Source: CAYYJS01 sp964472315
GTDB taxonomy: Bacteria; Verrucomicrobiota; Kiritimatiellia; UBA8416
Reading direction: 5' to 3'
Assembly: GCA_964472315.1 (NCBI GenBank)
Contig: CAYYJS010000008.1
Location: 1 to 64,000, forward strand
DNA length: 64,000 bases
Shown here: piece by piece, positions 26,601 through 41,600 of the stretch
Numbering within the stretch: position 1 is the first letter of the stretch
Layout of the letters: the number at the start of each line of letters is the position of its first letter
Made by a program: the position numbers and the translations under genes
The notes under the pieces: model-generated
What the model saw: only the letters and a program-made list of their open reading frames with translations
Databases searched by the model: none
What the model was told of the DNA's origin: nothing

Positions 26601-29600
26601 CGACAGCACGGCCGGCGTGGCGCTTCCGCAGGCCATGTATGTCGACGTGAATGGCAACAGCGAAGTGGATCCCGATGCCGATCTGGCGTGGGTCGACTGG
26701 AACGGCAACGGTCGCTACGATTCGGAGCCCGTGCTGGCCGATTCCGGGATGCTGGCGCCCGGCGATCTCGGGAATCCCATCGACTACATCAGTTACAACG
26801 CCCAAGTGGTCTACCGTGACAACGGCACGCCGCCGGGGTTCCAGTATGGCGATTATGCGTGGGTCGAGAATTGGGATTATGCCGCAACCGGCGGCGTCGA
26901 TAATGTGTTCGACGAGACCGACAGTCTGATCCTGAGTTGGGGTGCGCCTCTGGTCGGCGGCGAAGGAGCCGATGGCGTGATCCCGGGCGCCTACTACATT
27001 GCGCGCGTGGCGCCGGCAAACGGACTGCCGGACACCGGGTGGCAGCCGGGAGACGATTTGTGGATCGACGACGGCGACGGCTACTACGTTGGCGAGGACA
27101 TCCTGCTCATCGGGCAGCGGCAGGTCTACCCGACGATCAACGCGCGTGCGCTTTACGATGGGATGGCCGGCGTGCCGATGGCGAACGTCTGGTATGCGGA
27201 TCTGAATGGCAATAGCTTCTACGATGCGGCCGGAGATGCGCGCTGGATCGAGGGATTCGGCGTCGCGACGCGCTACGACACGGAGCCTATCGTGTACGCG
27301 GGGGCGCTACGGGCCGGCAGGGCGGCCGATTACGAGGTCCTGCGGGCGTTTTATGTCGATAGGGACGGCAACGGCAGGGCGACGCTGGCCGCGGATTACG
27401 TCTGGATTGACGCGCATGACGGTGTGGTCACGTTTTCCGACGGCATTTTCAACGATGAACGGATACCCATCTACTTTGTCGGCCAGCACAACGGTATCGG
27501 TCTGGGAATGGACATCTCCGGGAACACGTTCAGTTCGATGCACATGGACGAGACGCGGCCTATCTCCGGGTTCATTCAGATTGTGCCGCCGACGGCGGTT
27601 GTCGTTCTCTCGCACGAACAGGCGCATGATATCCACGGTTGGCCCGACCTCTACGACTATGACGTGTGGGACCCGAATGGCGTCGAGAACCATCCGATCG
27701 GCGGTTTCGATTTGATGGCGCGCGGCGGACTGGTACATGGCGTGCCGTCGCTGAAGGCGTCGCTGGGCTGGGTGCGCCCCGTGGATTTGACGGCCGTCCT
27801 GCCGCGCGGCGGCGGTCGGCGTACCATCCTGATGTTCCCGATCGAGACCGATGCGGACCAGTATTACGTCATCACGAACCCGGACAATCCGGGCGAGAGG
27901 ATGTGGTTCTGGTATCAGGCCAACTATGGCAACTTCCCCGGTGTGGGCCGGCAAGGTCTCCACATCGAACACGACGACTTGAGCGGCGGGCGCGACCGCG
28001 CGCCGCAACAGCGCCTGAACAACCACTTCACGTGGGACATGGTAGAAGCCGACGGGCTCGACCAGATGAACGATGGCGTCAACCAGGGCGGCAATGACGA
28101 CGTGTGGCCCGGCACGACCGGCGCCCGCCTGTTCACGGCCGACACCGATCCGGCCGCGCGTTGGTGGGATCAGACCGATATCGGCCTGCGCGTTCTCGAC
28201 GTGCGGCTGCCGGCCACGCCGCTCGGTCCGATCGAAGTCGACTTCGAATACTACAGCATGGATGCGGAATGGACCTGGCCGGCCAGTGGCGTCGATACCG
28301 ATAGCGATGGCATCGTTGACGCATGGGAGATCCACTATTTCGGCAACCTGACGACGGCCAACAACACGTCGGACTTTGATGGCGACGGTCTGCGCGACTA
28401 CGCCGAGTACCTGTCGGATACGGATCCGGGGGACGGGTTCGCCCAACGCGATTCCCGCGAGGACCGTGACGGCGACGGGCTCTCCAACTATGACGAAGTG
28501 GAAGTGTACGGATCGAATCCGCAGGATCCGGACACCGATGACGACGGGTTCCTGGATGGCGACGAGGTCAACCGCGCCGTCGTGTGCGGCGGACGCCGGA
28601 CGACGAGCCCGACCTATTCCCGCAGTCCGATTCTCGAACGATGTCTGCGCGTGGATGCCGTTGGTGTCGACGTTCCGAATATCGATCAACTCAACGGCGA
28701 GCGTTACCGTCTGCCGACGTGGACGATCGAATGCTGGGTCCGCCTCGATTCCGCGTCCGAGAGCGGCACGCTGATTCACCGACGGACGCATGACCGGACG
28801 GGCCGGATCAACCAACCCGGCGGCACCAACGACAACAGCCAGATCAACTTCTCGCTGCGCGTCGACGGCAATGTGCCGAGCGTTCTGTTCACGACCGAGG
28901 GCGGCGTGCGGTACACGGCGGCGGGGCTGCTGCCGATGGAATCGAATACCTGGTACCATTTGGCGGGCGTTTTCGACGACGAGCGTGACAATCTGAAGCT
29001 GTTCGTCAATGGGTCGCAGCGGGCGGTCATGGACGCCTTGGAGCCATGCGCGCTCGGCCGCATCTCCGAGACGGTCTATCCCAGCGGTCAGGTTACGCTG
29101 GGCGGCGCGATCCGTGGATACATCGACGAAGTACGGATTTGGACCGTCGCCCGCACGGCGCGCGACATCGCGCAAGCCATGGGCGGCTTCGGCGGCGAGC
29201 GGATCGATGCTCTGAGGGACGCCGCGTTGCCCGCGGGGTGGCTTGCGTTCGGGGACCGGTACTACCAGATTGTCGCCGCACCGGCGGCATGGAACGTCGC
29301 GCGGGCGGCCGCGCAGGCCGCCGGCGGGGACCTCGTGGTCATCAACAGCGCCGAAGAGAACGAGTTCCTGATGACGGCGCTCGAGACCGCGGGTGTTCAA
29401 GCCGCGTGGATCGGCGCCACGGACGCCGCCACGGAAGGCGCCTGGCGATGGATCGATTCGTCCCTGCTTTCCGCCGGCTACCGCAACTGGAATGCGGGCG
29501 AACCTGACGATGCCGCGCCCGGACAGGACGTGGCCGTGATCGCGGCGGCGAGCTTCGCGCCGCCGGGCGTGACCGGCGTGCGTGGGGCATGGTATGACGT

Positions 29601-32600
29601 GCCGGGGTCGAGCACGGCCGCCTACATCATGGAGTTTTCGTCGGTCAACGCCGGGCCGCCGGCCCGCTTGAGCATGGCCGGGTGGTTCCCGTTTGACGAT
29701 GGCGGCGCGGCGCCCTACGAGCATACGAAGCCCATCGCCACATTCCTGGTCGGCGCGGGCGCCACGACGAGCTGGCGGACGACGCTTGAAGATTACACGC
29801 ATCTGCTCGATTGGCGGTTCTCGCTGCCGTCCACGAACTACGTGGCTGTGACGAACATCACGCCGATGCCATTGCGCGGCGAGCCCGGCGCCCTGTTCAA
29901 TATCTGGGACGACGATCGCGACGGTATTCCCGATTGGTGGGAACGGATCTGGTTTGGCGGCAACATCGCGCCGAATGACGATCCCGATCAAGACATGCTG
30001 TCCAACTATCAGGAGTACCTGATCGACACGAACCCGAAGGATGCCACCATCGAGGGTACATGGAACGATATGGATGGCGATGGGATCTCGGACAGCGACG
30101 AGCTGTTGGTGCACGGCACGAACCCGCGGAACAGGGATACGGACGATGACGGTTTCAGCGACGGCGACGAGATCAACTGGTATACGCCGTGCCCCACGAA
30201 CGGGAGCATCTACAGCAATGGCGTGCCGCGCAACATCACCGACGCGAACTACTCGCGCAGCCCGATGATTCAGCGCAGCCTGATTCTGGACGGCCAGCCG
30301 TTGCTCGTGCCCGAGCGCGAGAGCTTCGCCGGGACCAACCGGTTCGACCTGCGCACATGGACCGTCGAATGCTGGGTGATGCCGTCGAACAGCGTGCAGA
30401 CCGGCGCCATCGTCGAGCGCATAACGGCGCTGGGCCAACGCACGTTCGGACTGCTGGTGTCGAACAACATTCCGACGGTCGAGTATACGACCGAGGTTGG
30501 ACGTCGCTACTGGGCCGGGCCGCAACGGCCCATTCCGGCGAACGAATGGACACACTTGTGCGGTGTGTTCGACTATGAAAACCACACGCTGGCGCTCTAC
30601 GTCAACGGCGTGGCGTACATGGCGCAGATGACGATCGAACCCAACGCCATCGGCGGCGGCGAGACCGTGCTGGGTCGCGAATTTTCGGGACATATCGACG
30701 AATTCCGGGTGTGGAGTCTGGCCCTGCCGGGAATCCTGGTCGACGCCGGGCGCGACATGTTCGGCGGTGGCAATATCGATTCGAGCCGCACCGTTACGCG
30801 CGTGGCCGGCGCGGATCTGGTGTTCCTGATCGACGTGTCGGGCTCGATGGGTGGCCCGATCGACCGTGTCAAGGCGAACATCCGCGACTTCGTGCGCGGC
30901 GTCGAGGATCTGGGCGTTTCGGTGCAGCTCGCGGGTGTGCATTACAGCGATCCGCTCGACGGTGGCGGCGGCGCGACGGAAGTGCCGGATGGCGGCGGAT
31001 TCTATCCGGACACCGATACCTTCCTGGCATCGTGGTTGGATCCGCTGGCTCTGCAGGGCGGCGGCGACTACCCCGAAGACGCCTTGGGCGGCATCATGTA
31101 CGCTCTCGAAGGAAGCAATTTCGATCCAACCTATCAGGTCGGTGGTCAGAAGGTCTTTGTCTTGGTGACGGATGCATCGCTAAAGAATACCGAGGACGGC
31201 GATACCGGCGCCGTGCTTAGCCTGGCCGAAGTGCAGGCAGCGCTGAGAGCGGCCGGCGTCATCGTGCATGTCGTGTCCGGTGGCGAACCGGACGTCGAGG
31301 CACTCGCCGATGCTTCCGGTGGTCTGAAATTCGATATCGCCCTCGACGATTACACGCCGATCTTCGAAACCATCGTGTCAACCATCGAGACGAATACGAT
31401 TGGATACGAACTCCCCGAAACCGCCCGCGTCGCCTGGTATCCGTTTGATGACGGCGGACGCTATGCGGAAGACTACACGCATCTGACGAACTGGGCCTAT
31501 GCGATCGCGAACGTGCAGTCGCCCTATGGGACCGGCGGTTCGGCGTATAGTCAGGGAGGCATCTCCAATCGCTTCGATTCGACGGTCTACGTCGACATGC
31601 CGAACGAGACCGACGATGACGAAGACGGTATCCCGGATTGGTGGGAGCGTCTCCTGTTCAGCGACGTGATGACGGCCGCCTCGACCGGGTCGGTTTCGAC
31701 CGGCACGACGGCGACCGGCACCGTGACGGTGGCATATGCCGACCCGATGGGCGACGAGGACATGGATGGTCTGCCGAATATCGTCGAGTACTGGGTCGAC
31801 ACGAACCCGCATGCGCGCGATACCGATAACGACGGTGTGCACGACTACGGCGAGGATTATGACCGCGACGGCATCGAGAACGGGCGCGAGGCGTTGTACG
31901 GTTCCGATCCGCGTCTCATGGATACGGATGACGACGGGTTGACGGACCAGTACGAAGTCGCGCGGCACCAGTCGCCGACAAACTCGCTGATGCCGTTCGG
32001 CGATGGTGTCGCCTACTTTGACGGCAGCACGAATTCGTATGTCGAGATGCCGCGTCAGCGTCGTTTCGCCATGGATTTCTGGGCGATCGAAGCCTGGATC
32101 AAGCCGCAGGATCTGCGCGAGGCGACGATTATTGCCCGCTCCGTGGAGCCGGACGTCTACAACTACTATCTGGGCACACGGGCCGATGGCCGCGTCGTTG
32201 TTCGGACGACCGCATGGGGCGGGGACACCTTCGAGGTGGTGGCGCCGGCGACCAAGACGCTCGTGCCCGGACAATGGACGCATGTGATGGGTGTCTTCAA
32301 TGACCTTCAGGACCGTCTGATGCTCTACATCGACGGGCGTATGGTGGCATCGCGCAACATGACGGAACGGCCGGCCATGAATGGCGTGGGTCCGATTCAC
32401 GCGCGCGTCGGTTCCGGTTTCCGAGGTTGGATGGACGATGTCCGCGTGTGGTACGGGTATCCCGGCAACCGCACCGTGACCGAATTGGCGACGCCGTTGA
32501 TCGGCGACGAACTTGGGCTGGTAGCCTATTACCGCTTCGACGACGACACGTCGTGGAAGGCGGGCGGCGGCGCGGGGACGAGCCGGCATCCGCGCTGGCA

Positions 32601-35600
32601 GCGCGGCCAGGTCGAGGATTATTCGATGCCCGGCGACTGGATGAACCAGTGGCGCAACGCCGGTACATTGATCGGCGGGGTGACGTTCCTCGCCGCGCCG
32701 GTGGATGCTCCGGTGCGCTGGGATGCGCTGGACTCCGATGGCGATGGCATGCCGGATGAATGGGAGAGGGCCTATGGGCTCGACCCGTTCAATCTGCCGG
32801 TCTCTGCGACCGCGTCGACCGGGACCGTGACCACCGGCACGGTCGTATCGGCGGCCGATGCGGCCGATGAAGATTTGGACGGCGATGGACTGTCCAACTA
32901 CGGCGAGTATCTGGCGGGGACGAACCCCAAGTATACCGATAGCGATGGCGACGGTGTCAACGATGCGATGGCCGACAGCGATCGCGATGGTCTTGCCAAT
33001 CGTGACGAGATGCGGATCGGCAGTCACCCCGGTCGCCCGGATACCGATGACGATGGCTATCTCGATGGCGAAGAGATACACAAACTGATCCCGGCATCGG
33101 CCGACAACTATGGGATACGCGCCGTGCTCAGTTCGCCGACCGAGTCGCGGAGTCCGGAGGTCCGCCGCAGTATGGTAGCCGCCGGCCGCAACATGGCGGC
33201 CCCGCACAGCGAGCGATTCGCATTCGCCAAACTGGAGGATGCCGTTATTGGCGGTCCGGTCGTGACGATCACGGCACCCGCTGACGGCGCCGATATCGCC
33301 GTACGCTTCACCGACGTGACCGGGACCGTGACCAGTCCGGACAACCCGCTCGATACGGTCATGTTGTTCATCAACGAACGTTTCGTGATGGAGTTCGGGC
33401 CCGTGCCCGCGTTCAGCGATACGGTGATCATCAACAGCGGCGAGAATCGGATCACGGTCTATGCGATCGATACCGAAGGCTTGGTGGGCCAGGCTACAGT
33501 TACCGTGAACGGCACGTTTGCGCGCGCCGACATCCGTGTCACGCAGACTTGGAACTCGCCGGGCGACCTGGACACGTGGCTGATCGATCCGACGGGACGC
33601 CACATGGGATGGACCGCGGGCGGACCGGGGTATCCGGATAACATCGCCGAACGCATGCCGGGCGCATTCCTGGACATCGATGACGTCTCCGGGATGGGGC
33701 CGGAAAACATCACGCTTGAGGAACCGAATGCGATTCCGGGCGAATACGAAGTCTGGATGAACAACTTCAGTCACGGCGGGAACCCGCAGTCGACGGTTCG
33801 CGTGCTTGTCAATGAAGGTCGCGCCGGCGAGACGTATGTCGAGTTCGGGCCGCAGGCGATGCCGGTCAGGGATTCCAACGGAAACAATCCGGCGGCATGG
33901 TGGCACGTGACGACCATTCGGATGCCCGACGGCACGATGGACCCGCCGGGACGTCCCGTGGTTCCGCCGTCGGACATTTCGACGCCGGAGTTGGGCATCA
34001 CGGTGGAAACCGGTTGGACGGTCGAATGCTGGGTCCGCCCGTCCAACAACGTGCAGACCGGCGCCATCGCGGCCTATCGTATCGATGCGGCGCGCGATGC
34101 CTTTGTCATGGGGTTGGCTACCAATCGCCCGTTTGTGCGCCTGCGCTCCGCCGCGGGCACGGTGTACGAGGCCAAGGGTGGCGCGATCGAGGTCGACAAG
34201 TGGACGCATCTGGCGTTCGTGTACAGCTTTGAGGACCGCACCCTGCGGCTGCACATCAATGGACTGCTGGCGTCGGCCGTTGCCGTGTTGGAGAGTCGCG
34301 ACGACGAGTTCGGCACCCTCTTCGTGGATACGCACTTTGACCAGAATCCGGCGAAGGTGTTCACGGGGCTGCACATGGACGATCTGCGCGTGTGGGAAGT
34401 GGCCCGCAATGGCGGCATCATCGGCGCGCAGATGCATGAGGTGCGGCCGCCGAGCAAGATCATGACCGCCTACTATCACTTCGACGACGGCGGGCTCGAC
34501 ATCGAGGATGCGACCCGTCGGCTCGATCGGACGTACGATCTGGGGCGGGGCATGATCCCGGATGCGATCCGCACGGCGAAGCCTGGCCCGGATGGGCTGT
34601 GGGGCACGGCTGACGATGTTGTCGTCGCTGCCGTTTCCGATGACGAGAACGACTATGTCACCGCGCTTCAGGCCGCTCCGGTCATGGGCTATGCGGATCA
34701 GGACGAGGACGGTATCGCCGACTGGTACGAGCGACTGTTCGCCGATGCCGAAGCCGAGGGCGGACTGGTGGCGGGCGAAGACCTGGATACGGACGGCTTG
34801 AACAACCTGGCCGAGTTCCTTGTCAACACGAACCCGCGTGACGCGGACAGCGACGGCGATGGCCTGATCGATGCCGAGGAGGACTACGACCGCGATGGGC
34901 TCTCGAACCTCGACGAGCAGATACTCGGGTCCGACCCGCGCCTGATGGATACGGACGATGACGGGTTTGTCGACAGCATCGAAGACCGGTATGGCGTGGA
35001 TCCGACCAATTCGGTCTCGCCGTTCCGCGAGCTGGCGTTGCGGACGTACGGTAACGCCAACAGCTACGTGGAAGCCCCGCCGGTGTCCCGTCTGGCGCAG
35101 TCCGGGTGGGCGATTGCCGCCAAGGTCATGCTCCAGTTGCCGGTGACCGCGGGGACGTTCATCCATCGGGAGATCGCGGCCGGCAAGTACAACTATGTGC
35201 TCGGCATGGGTGCGGACCGTGTGCCGTACGTGGCGTTCACGGGCGGCGATGGCGCCTATGTGCAGCTTCGCGCGCCGGCGATGCGCGCGCTGCCGGCCAA
35301 CGTCTGGGTCGATATCCTGGGCAGCTATAACCCGCTGACCGGCGATCTTGAACTGTCTCTCGACGGTGTGCGTGTGGCGCACATGCTGTCCGAAGCGCGG
35401 CCGATGACGTTCGGTATCGGACCGGTACGCACGCTGATCGGGCGCGGCATCAACGGATATCTGGATGACGTTCAGATCATGGATGCCGGCGGCGGCACCG
35501 TGTTGCTGTACCGGTTTGACGACGCGACCAACGAGGGGCTCGGCACCAGCGCGGTGCAATCGTGGACGGGTGGCCAGGTGCAGGACTTCGCGCCGATCGC

Positions 35601-38600
35601 GGAACTCGATGCCAACTGGGTGAAGGAGTGGCGTGACGCCGGCACGGCGGTTGGCGTCGACTTCTCGTACTATCCCGAAGTGCTGGGTGGCGGCGATACC
35701 GATCGGGATGGTTTACCGGATGCATGGGAGATGCTCTACGGGCTCAACCCCTTCAGTGCCGACACCGACAAGGACGGTATTCCGGACGCGAATGACGATA
35801 CGGACTTCGACGGTTTGATCAACAAGATCGAGTTCTATGCCGGGACGTTCCCGAACAACCCGGATAGCAACGGCAACACGAAGCTCGACCGGGATGAGGA
35901 TGCCGACGCCGATGGACTCACGAACTTCGATGAGCAACGCCATCGTTCCCGCCCGGACTTGGTTGATACCGACAATGACGGCATCACCGACTACGCCGAG
36001 GTCAAGGGCACGGCGGTGGCCGGTCTGCGGCGCTACTCCCTGCCGGATGCCTCGCTTTCGCCGGGCGTGGCGCGGGCTTTGGAACTGCGCGCGGCCGGCG
36101 ACCACCTCCGGCTCGAGTCATCCATGCGGCTGAGGCAGCCCGGCTCTTGGACGGTTGACGGATGGGTGTGGCTCGATCCGTCGATGACTGGTGGCAACGT
36201 CGTGCGGTGCGGGATCGGCAGCCTTGCCAACTACGAACTGGGCATCAACAGCGAGCTCAAGCCCTTCATCCGGGCTACCGGCGTGCTCAACGGTACACCG
36301 TTGACGCCGTTCATCGCCGTCGATTCCGTGGCGATCGCGCGGCGCCGTGCCTGGTACCACGTGGCCGGCTCGTTCGACGCCGTCGCGGGCGAATTGCGCC
36401 TCTACGTGAACGGCGAGTTGCGTTCGCAGGTGCAGATGTCCGAAATCCCCGGCATCTACAGCACGGACGGCGCGATCTCGGCGTTCATCGGCGGCTACGG
36501 CTTTGTCGGCAAGATCGATGAAGTGCGCATCTGGTCGCGCTCCTTCACCGAAGCGGAATTGCCACGCATTGCCTACCGTGTGCTCGACCACACCACCGAC
36601 GATCTCGTGGCCTACTACCGGTTCGACGATGGCATCGGCGCCGGCACCGCGCGGCCGGTAGAGGACTTCGCGATCGCGGGCGGCGACTGGCAAACAGGCT
36701 GGCGGCATGCCGGCAGCTTCGTCGGCACCGCGACCGTGGTTGCTCTCGGCGCCGACGCGCCGATCATGTCCGGGAACTTCTGCGACAACGACGGCGACCA
36801 GTTGCCGGACTTCTGGGAGCGTGCCCTCTTCGGCGACCTGGATGTCGCGTCCGGGCTGACCGACTTCGATGGCGATGGGTTGAGCAATCTGTTCGAGTTC
36901 CGCGCGGGTCTGAATGCGGCGTTGGCGTTTACGTTTGCCGGAACCGGGGCGACGACGGCTGACGATCGCGATAACCGGTTGGATTCCGATGGTGACGGGC
37001 TGCCGAACTGGGATGAGATGGTCCGCGGGACGCATCCCGGCGACAAGGACACGGACGACGATGGGCTGACCGATGCCGAGGAAGTCACCGGACGTGACGA
37101 TGCGTCGACGCCTGCGCTGGCCGTGCGATTGTCCGATCCGTTGCGGTCCATGGACCCCCCGATGCCGCGTTCGATGCTGTTCGGCGGGAACAACCGCGTG
37201 GTCGTCCGTCCGGCGGATAAGCATGCGCTGGAATCCTGGACGGTGGAGGCTTGGGTGAAGCCGACGGCGGCCACCGATGGTATCGTCGTCCGTCGCGCGA
37301 CGACGGACCTGCGCAAAGGCGGTACGCCGGTACGCGGCGTGAACTACGAGCTGGGCATCGACAATGTCGGCGGCGAGTTGCGCGCGTATGCTCAGTACGT
37401 GGGGCAGGGGCCGTCGGGCGTCGAGACTATTCGTCTGGACGGTGCGCAGACGCAGGAAGTCGGCGACGATATCGGCATTCTGCCGCCGGGAATCCTGGTT
37501 CCGGACCGATGGACGCACCTGGCGGGCACGTATGACGCGTCGAATCACGTCATGAACCTGTACCTGAATGGGGTGCGGGTCAGCTATCGTGACGATGCGC
37601 TGGTCAAGCCCGCGATGGGACCGGACGTGGCGACATCCGTCGGCAGCGAGTTTACGATCGGCGGCGGCAGCCTTGACAACGCCGGGAATGTCACCGAAGC
37701 ATTCCGCGGGTACTTGGACGAGATCCGTGTTTTCAGCGGCGCCATCAGCGCGAGCAACATCATGGCGCATGTCCAGGGCCGGGGCGATTTCTACGCCCGG
37801 CTTACGAAACCGACGCCGGCGCCGGCGACGGCGCGCGCCGCGGCGATAACGATCGCGACCAACACGGTGGTACGGAACGAGTTGCTTGTCCGATTCCGCG
37901 GCAATGTGACGAGCGCCCAGCAGGCTGACATCCTGAGCCGGCTCAATGTCGAAACCCTGCACACGTATGAGCTTCTCCCGATCAAGCATGTGAGGATCAC
38001 CGACGGCAAGTCGTTCGCCGAGAAGGCCGGGGCGCTGCAGTCGGATCCGGGGGTGCTCTACGCGGAACCGAACTACATTCGAACGATCTCGGCAACGCCG
38101 AACGATCCGTCGTTCGATCAGCTCTGGGGCCTTCACAATGAAGGCCAGGGCGGCGGCACCGCGGATGCCGATATCGACGCGCCGGAAGCGTGGGACATAT
38201 ATGCCGGTTCGGACTCGATCCTGGTGGCCGTCATCGATACGGGCGTCAATTACAATCACGAGGACCTCGCCGCCAACATGTGGAAGAACCCCGGCGAAGT
38301 CCCGGCCAACGGCGTGGACGACGACGGCAACGGATTTGTCGACGATGTGTACGGTTACGACTTCGCGAACAACGACGGCGATCCGATCGATGACCATGAC
38401 CACGGGTCGCATTGCGCCGGCACGATCGGAGGCATCGGCAACAACGGCATCGGCGTGGCGGGCGTGAACTGGAAAGTCAAGATCATGGCCGTGAAGTGCT
38501 TCACGGCCGCCGGTACCGGAAACGATGCGGATATCGCCCGCGCGATCGAATACGCGGTGAAGATGGGCGCACGGGTCAGCAACAACAGCTACGGCAGCTC

Positions 38601-41600
38601 CGGATTCAACCAAGCCGTGTACGACATGATCATGATGGCGCGCGATCAGGGACATGTGTTCTGCGCGGCCGCCGGCAACAGCTCCGGCGACAACGATGCG
38701 GTTCCGCAATATCCGGCCTCGTACGATCTGGACAACATCATCGCCGTGGCGGCGACGGACCGTAACGACGGTCTCGCGGGGTTCAGTTGCTACGGCGCCA
38801 CGACCGTCGACCTGGGTGCGCCGGGCGTGGACATCTTCAGTTGTCTGTCTTCGGCCGGGTACGGACTGATGAGCGGCACGTCGATGGCGACTCCGCATGT
38901 GACCGGTGCGGCGGCGCTGATTCTGGCGGTGGACGGGGCGCTGACGTACGCCGAGGTCAAGGCCCAGTTGCTCGACAACGTCGACCCGATCGCCTCACTG
39001 GCGGGGCGTTGTGTGACGGGCGGGCGGCTGAACCTTGCGGCGGCATTGCCGCCGGTGCCGCCTGGCGGACCGGGCGACCCGGTTGCGGCGGATGGGGACA
39101 TCGTCGCCTACTTCACGTTCGACGATGGCGGCAGCCATGTCGAAGACTTCACGGCGAGTCATGACTGGCAGGGAAGTTGGGCTTATGTCGGGCGCCCCGT
39201 CTCCGTCTCGCTCGATGCGGCGACGGCCTATGCCAATGTGCAGGACACGGACCAGGACAGCCTCCCGGATTGGTGGGAGATCGCCGTCGGTCTCGATCCC
39301 TATTCGTCAGATGGTGTCAATGGTCCCGGCGCCGATCCGGACGGCGACGGATTGATCAACATCGCCGAGTTCCGCAGCGATACGGATCCGTTCACGACTG
39401 ACACGGATCGGAACGGCACTCCAGACCCCAACGAAGACCGTGACGGGGACCGGTTGTCGAACCTTGACGAAATGAACAAAGCGACGCGTCCCGATGTCGC
39501 CGACACCGATGACGACGGACTCAACGACTGGGTAGAGGTCAGCAGTGCCTGGAATCCCCGCAGTCCGGCGGTGCCCTACTATCCGCGCTACATACGCAAT
39601 GACGGGCAAGGCATCGTCGAGGTGGCCGGCATGCTGCCGAACGGCGACGATCCCTTCGGGCTTCGGTTCGATCTGCCGGTATGGACTATCGAGGCGACGG
39701 TGCGGCTGCGCGATCTGCCGTCCATCACCGGCAAGGACGCCGTACTTGTCCGGCGGCGTTGCGGGCTGAACAGTTATACGACATTCGAGCTGGGTATCAC
39801 CACCGGCGACCTGCCGTATATCCGATTCCAGACGGATACGGGGATGGAGCATCTCCTCGTCGGCGAGCGACGGATGTTCAAGGACCGGTGGACGACGTTG
39901 ACCGGGCGATTCGGCGACCCCGACGCGCACGGGCACATGAAGATGGACCTGTTCCACGACCTGACGCAGTTGTCGCGGGTCATGACCGATGCCGCGCCGG
40001 CGCGCGGCCCGCAGTTCCTGCCGCTGCAACTCGCCAAAGATCTTGTGGGCGATCTGGACGAGGTGCGTGTGTGGAATGTGGCGCGGACGGACGAGCAGAT
40101 CCAGCGCCTGCGGGACAAGTCGCTGATGTTCGGCGAAGACGTGGCCACGTTGGGGGTGCTGCATCTGGATGGGGGCAAGCTGCGTCGGGACGTGCGGCAC
40201 GATGTCCGCCTTGGGCGATGGACCGTGCAGACGTGGTTCAAGTGCACCTCGCCGGGTACGTTGCTCCAGCGTGAAGCGGGCCTCGCCGACGACGGCGAGA
40301 CGATCTTCAACTACCGTCTCGATGTCACGCCGGACGGTTACATGCAGGCGATCTTCGACTTCCAGCCCCTGGTGTTCGGTGTCAGCCCGGACGGCGTGAT
40401 CTTCACCTACTACATGTGGGGCACATTGTACCTGGATGCGACGTCGCGGAAGGTGACAGACGGCAAGTGGCATTTCGTGTCGTTCTCGTTCGACGGGCGC
40501 GATGCGATGCTGATGGTCGATGGCCTCGTCGACGATGTGATGACGATTGACCTGAACATGGCGCTGCCGCCGATGGGTTCGGTCGATTGGCATATCGGTC
40601 CGGCTGCGGCGATGCCCGCTGGCTACTGGCTGCGGCCGCCGGAGTTCAATATGGCGACGGGCGATGGACTGCTTGAGGCCGGCCTGACCGGGTTCCGCGG
40701 CGACTTGGACGAATTCCGGATTTTCCGGGTCGGGTTGACCGAGGCCGAGCAGGAATCCATACGCTTCACAAAGATCTCGCCGTTCATGGATAACCTCGTG
40801 TGCTACCTGGACTTCGACGATCTCGAGTCCATCGATATGGATCGTGTGGAAGACAAGGCATCCAGGGGCACGGCGGTCGGGCTTCTACTGGGTGACGTTG
40901 TTGCGCTGGAGACCGGGGTTGCCGTGAATTCGCCCGTGCGGTTCTCGCCGGTCGATATCCTGGCGCCGATGCTGCCCGGTTACTGGTCCATGGACGATGG
41001 CTCGTCGTACGGTGGCGCGGGCGAAGTGGGCAATTTCGTGCGGGCGCTGGCGATGGAGCATAGCGGCCAACTGCTGGACCGGGCGCATGTCGATTTCGTG
41101 GCGGCCACGCGCTACGAGAATCCGTGGCGCGAGGACTCCGACTCCGATGGCATGGCCGACTGGTTCGAGCAACTTTACGGGTTCGACCCGAACCGATCGT
41201 TGACGCCGGATACGCAGGAGTTGCAGTGGGATGGCGACTTGGATGGTGACGGCATGAACAACTATCAGGAGTATCTGGCCGGCACCAACCCGCGGAATAT
41301 CGATACCGACAATAATGGGGTGATGGACGGGGATGAAGACAGCGACAGAGACGGTCTCGTGAACCGTGAGGAGTCCGCATACCTTTCCGATTCAAGCCTT
41401 TCCGACACGGATGACGACGGCCTTTCGGATCTGGCCGAGCATGTGGCGTTTACGGATCCGTCCGATGCGCTGTCGCCATTCATCCGTCGGTCGCTGCGGA
41501 TCGATGGTAGTCTTAGCCAGTACATGGAGATGCCGGACCAGTTCCGCTTCGGCCTCTCGGAATGGACCATCGAGGCGTTCGTATGTCCGGATGCGGGTTG

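Noticed and set aside
31378..35559. 1393-residue open frame on the minus strand inside the giant gene
   Set aside because: It runs antisense to the giant coding sequence, has Arg/His/Pro-rich low-complexity translation and no family signature. It arises because GC-rich codons on one strand keep stops rare on the other.
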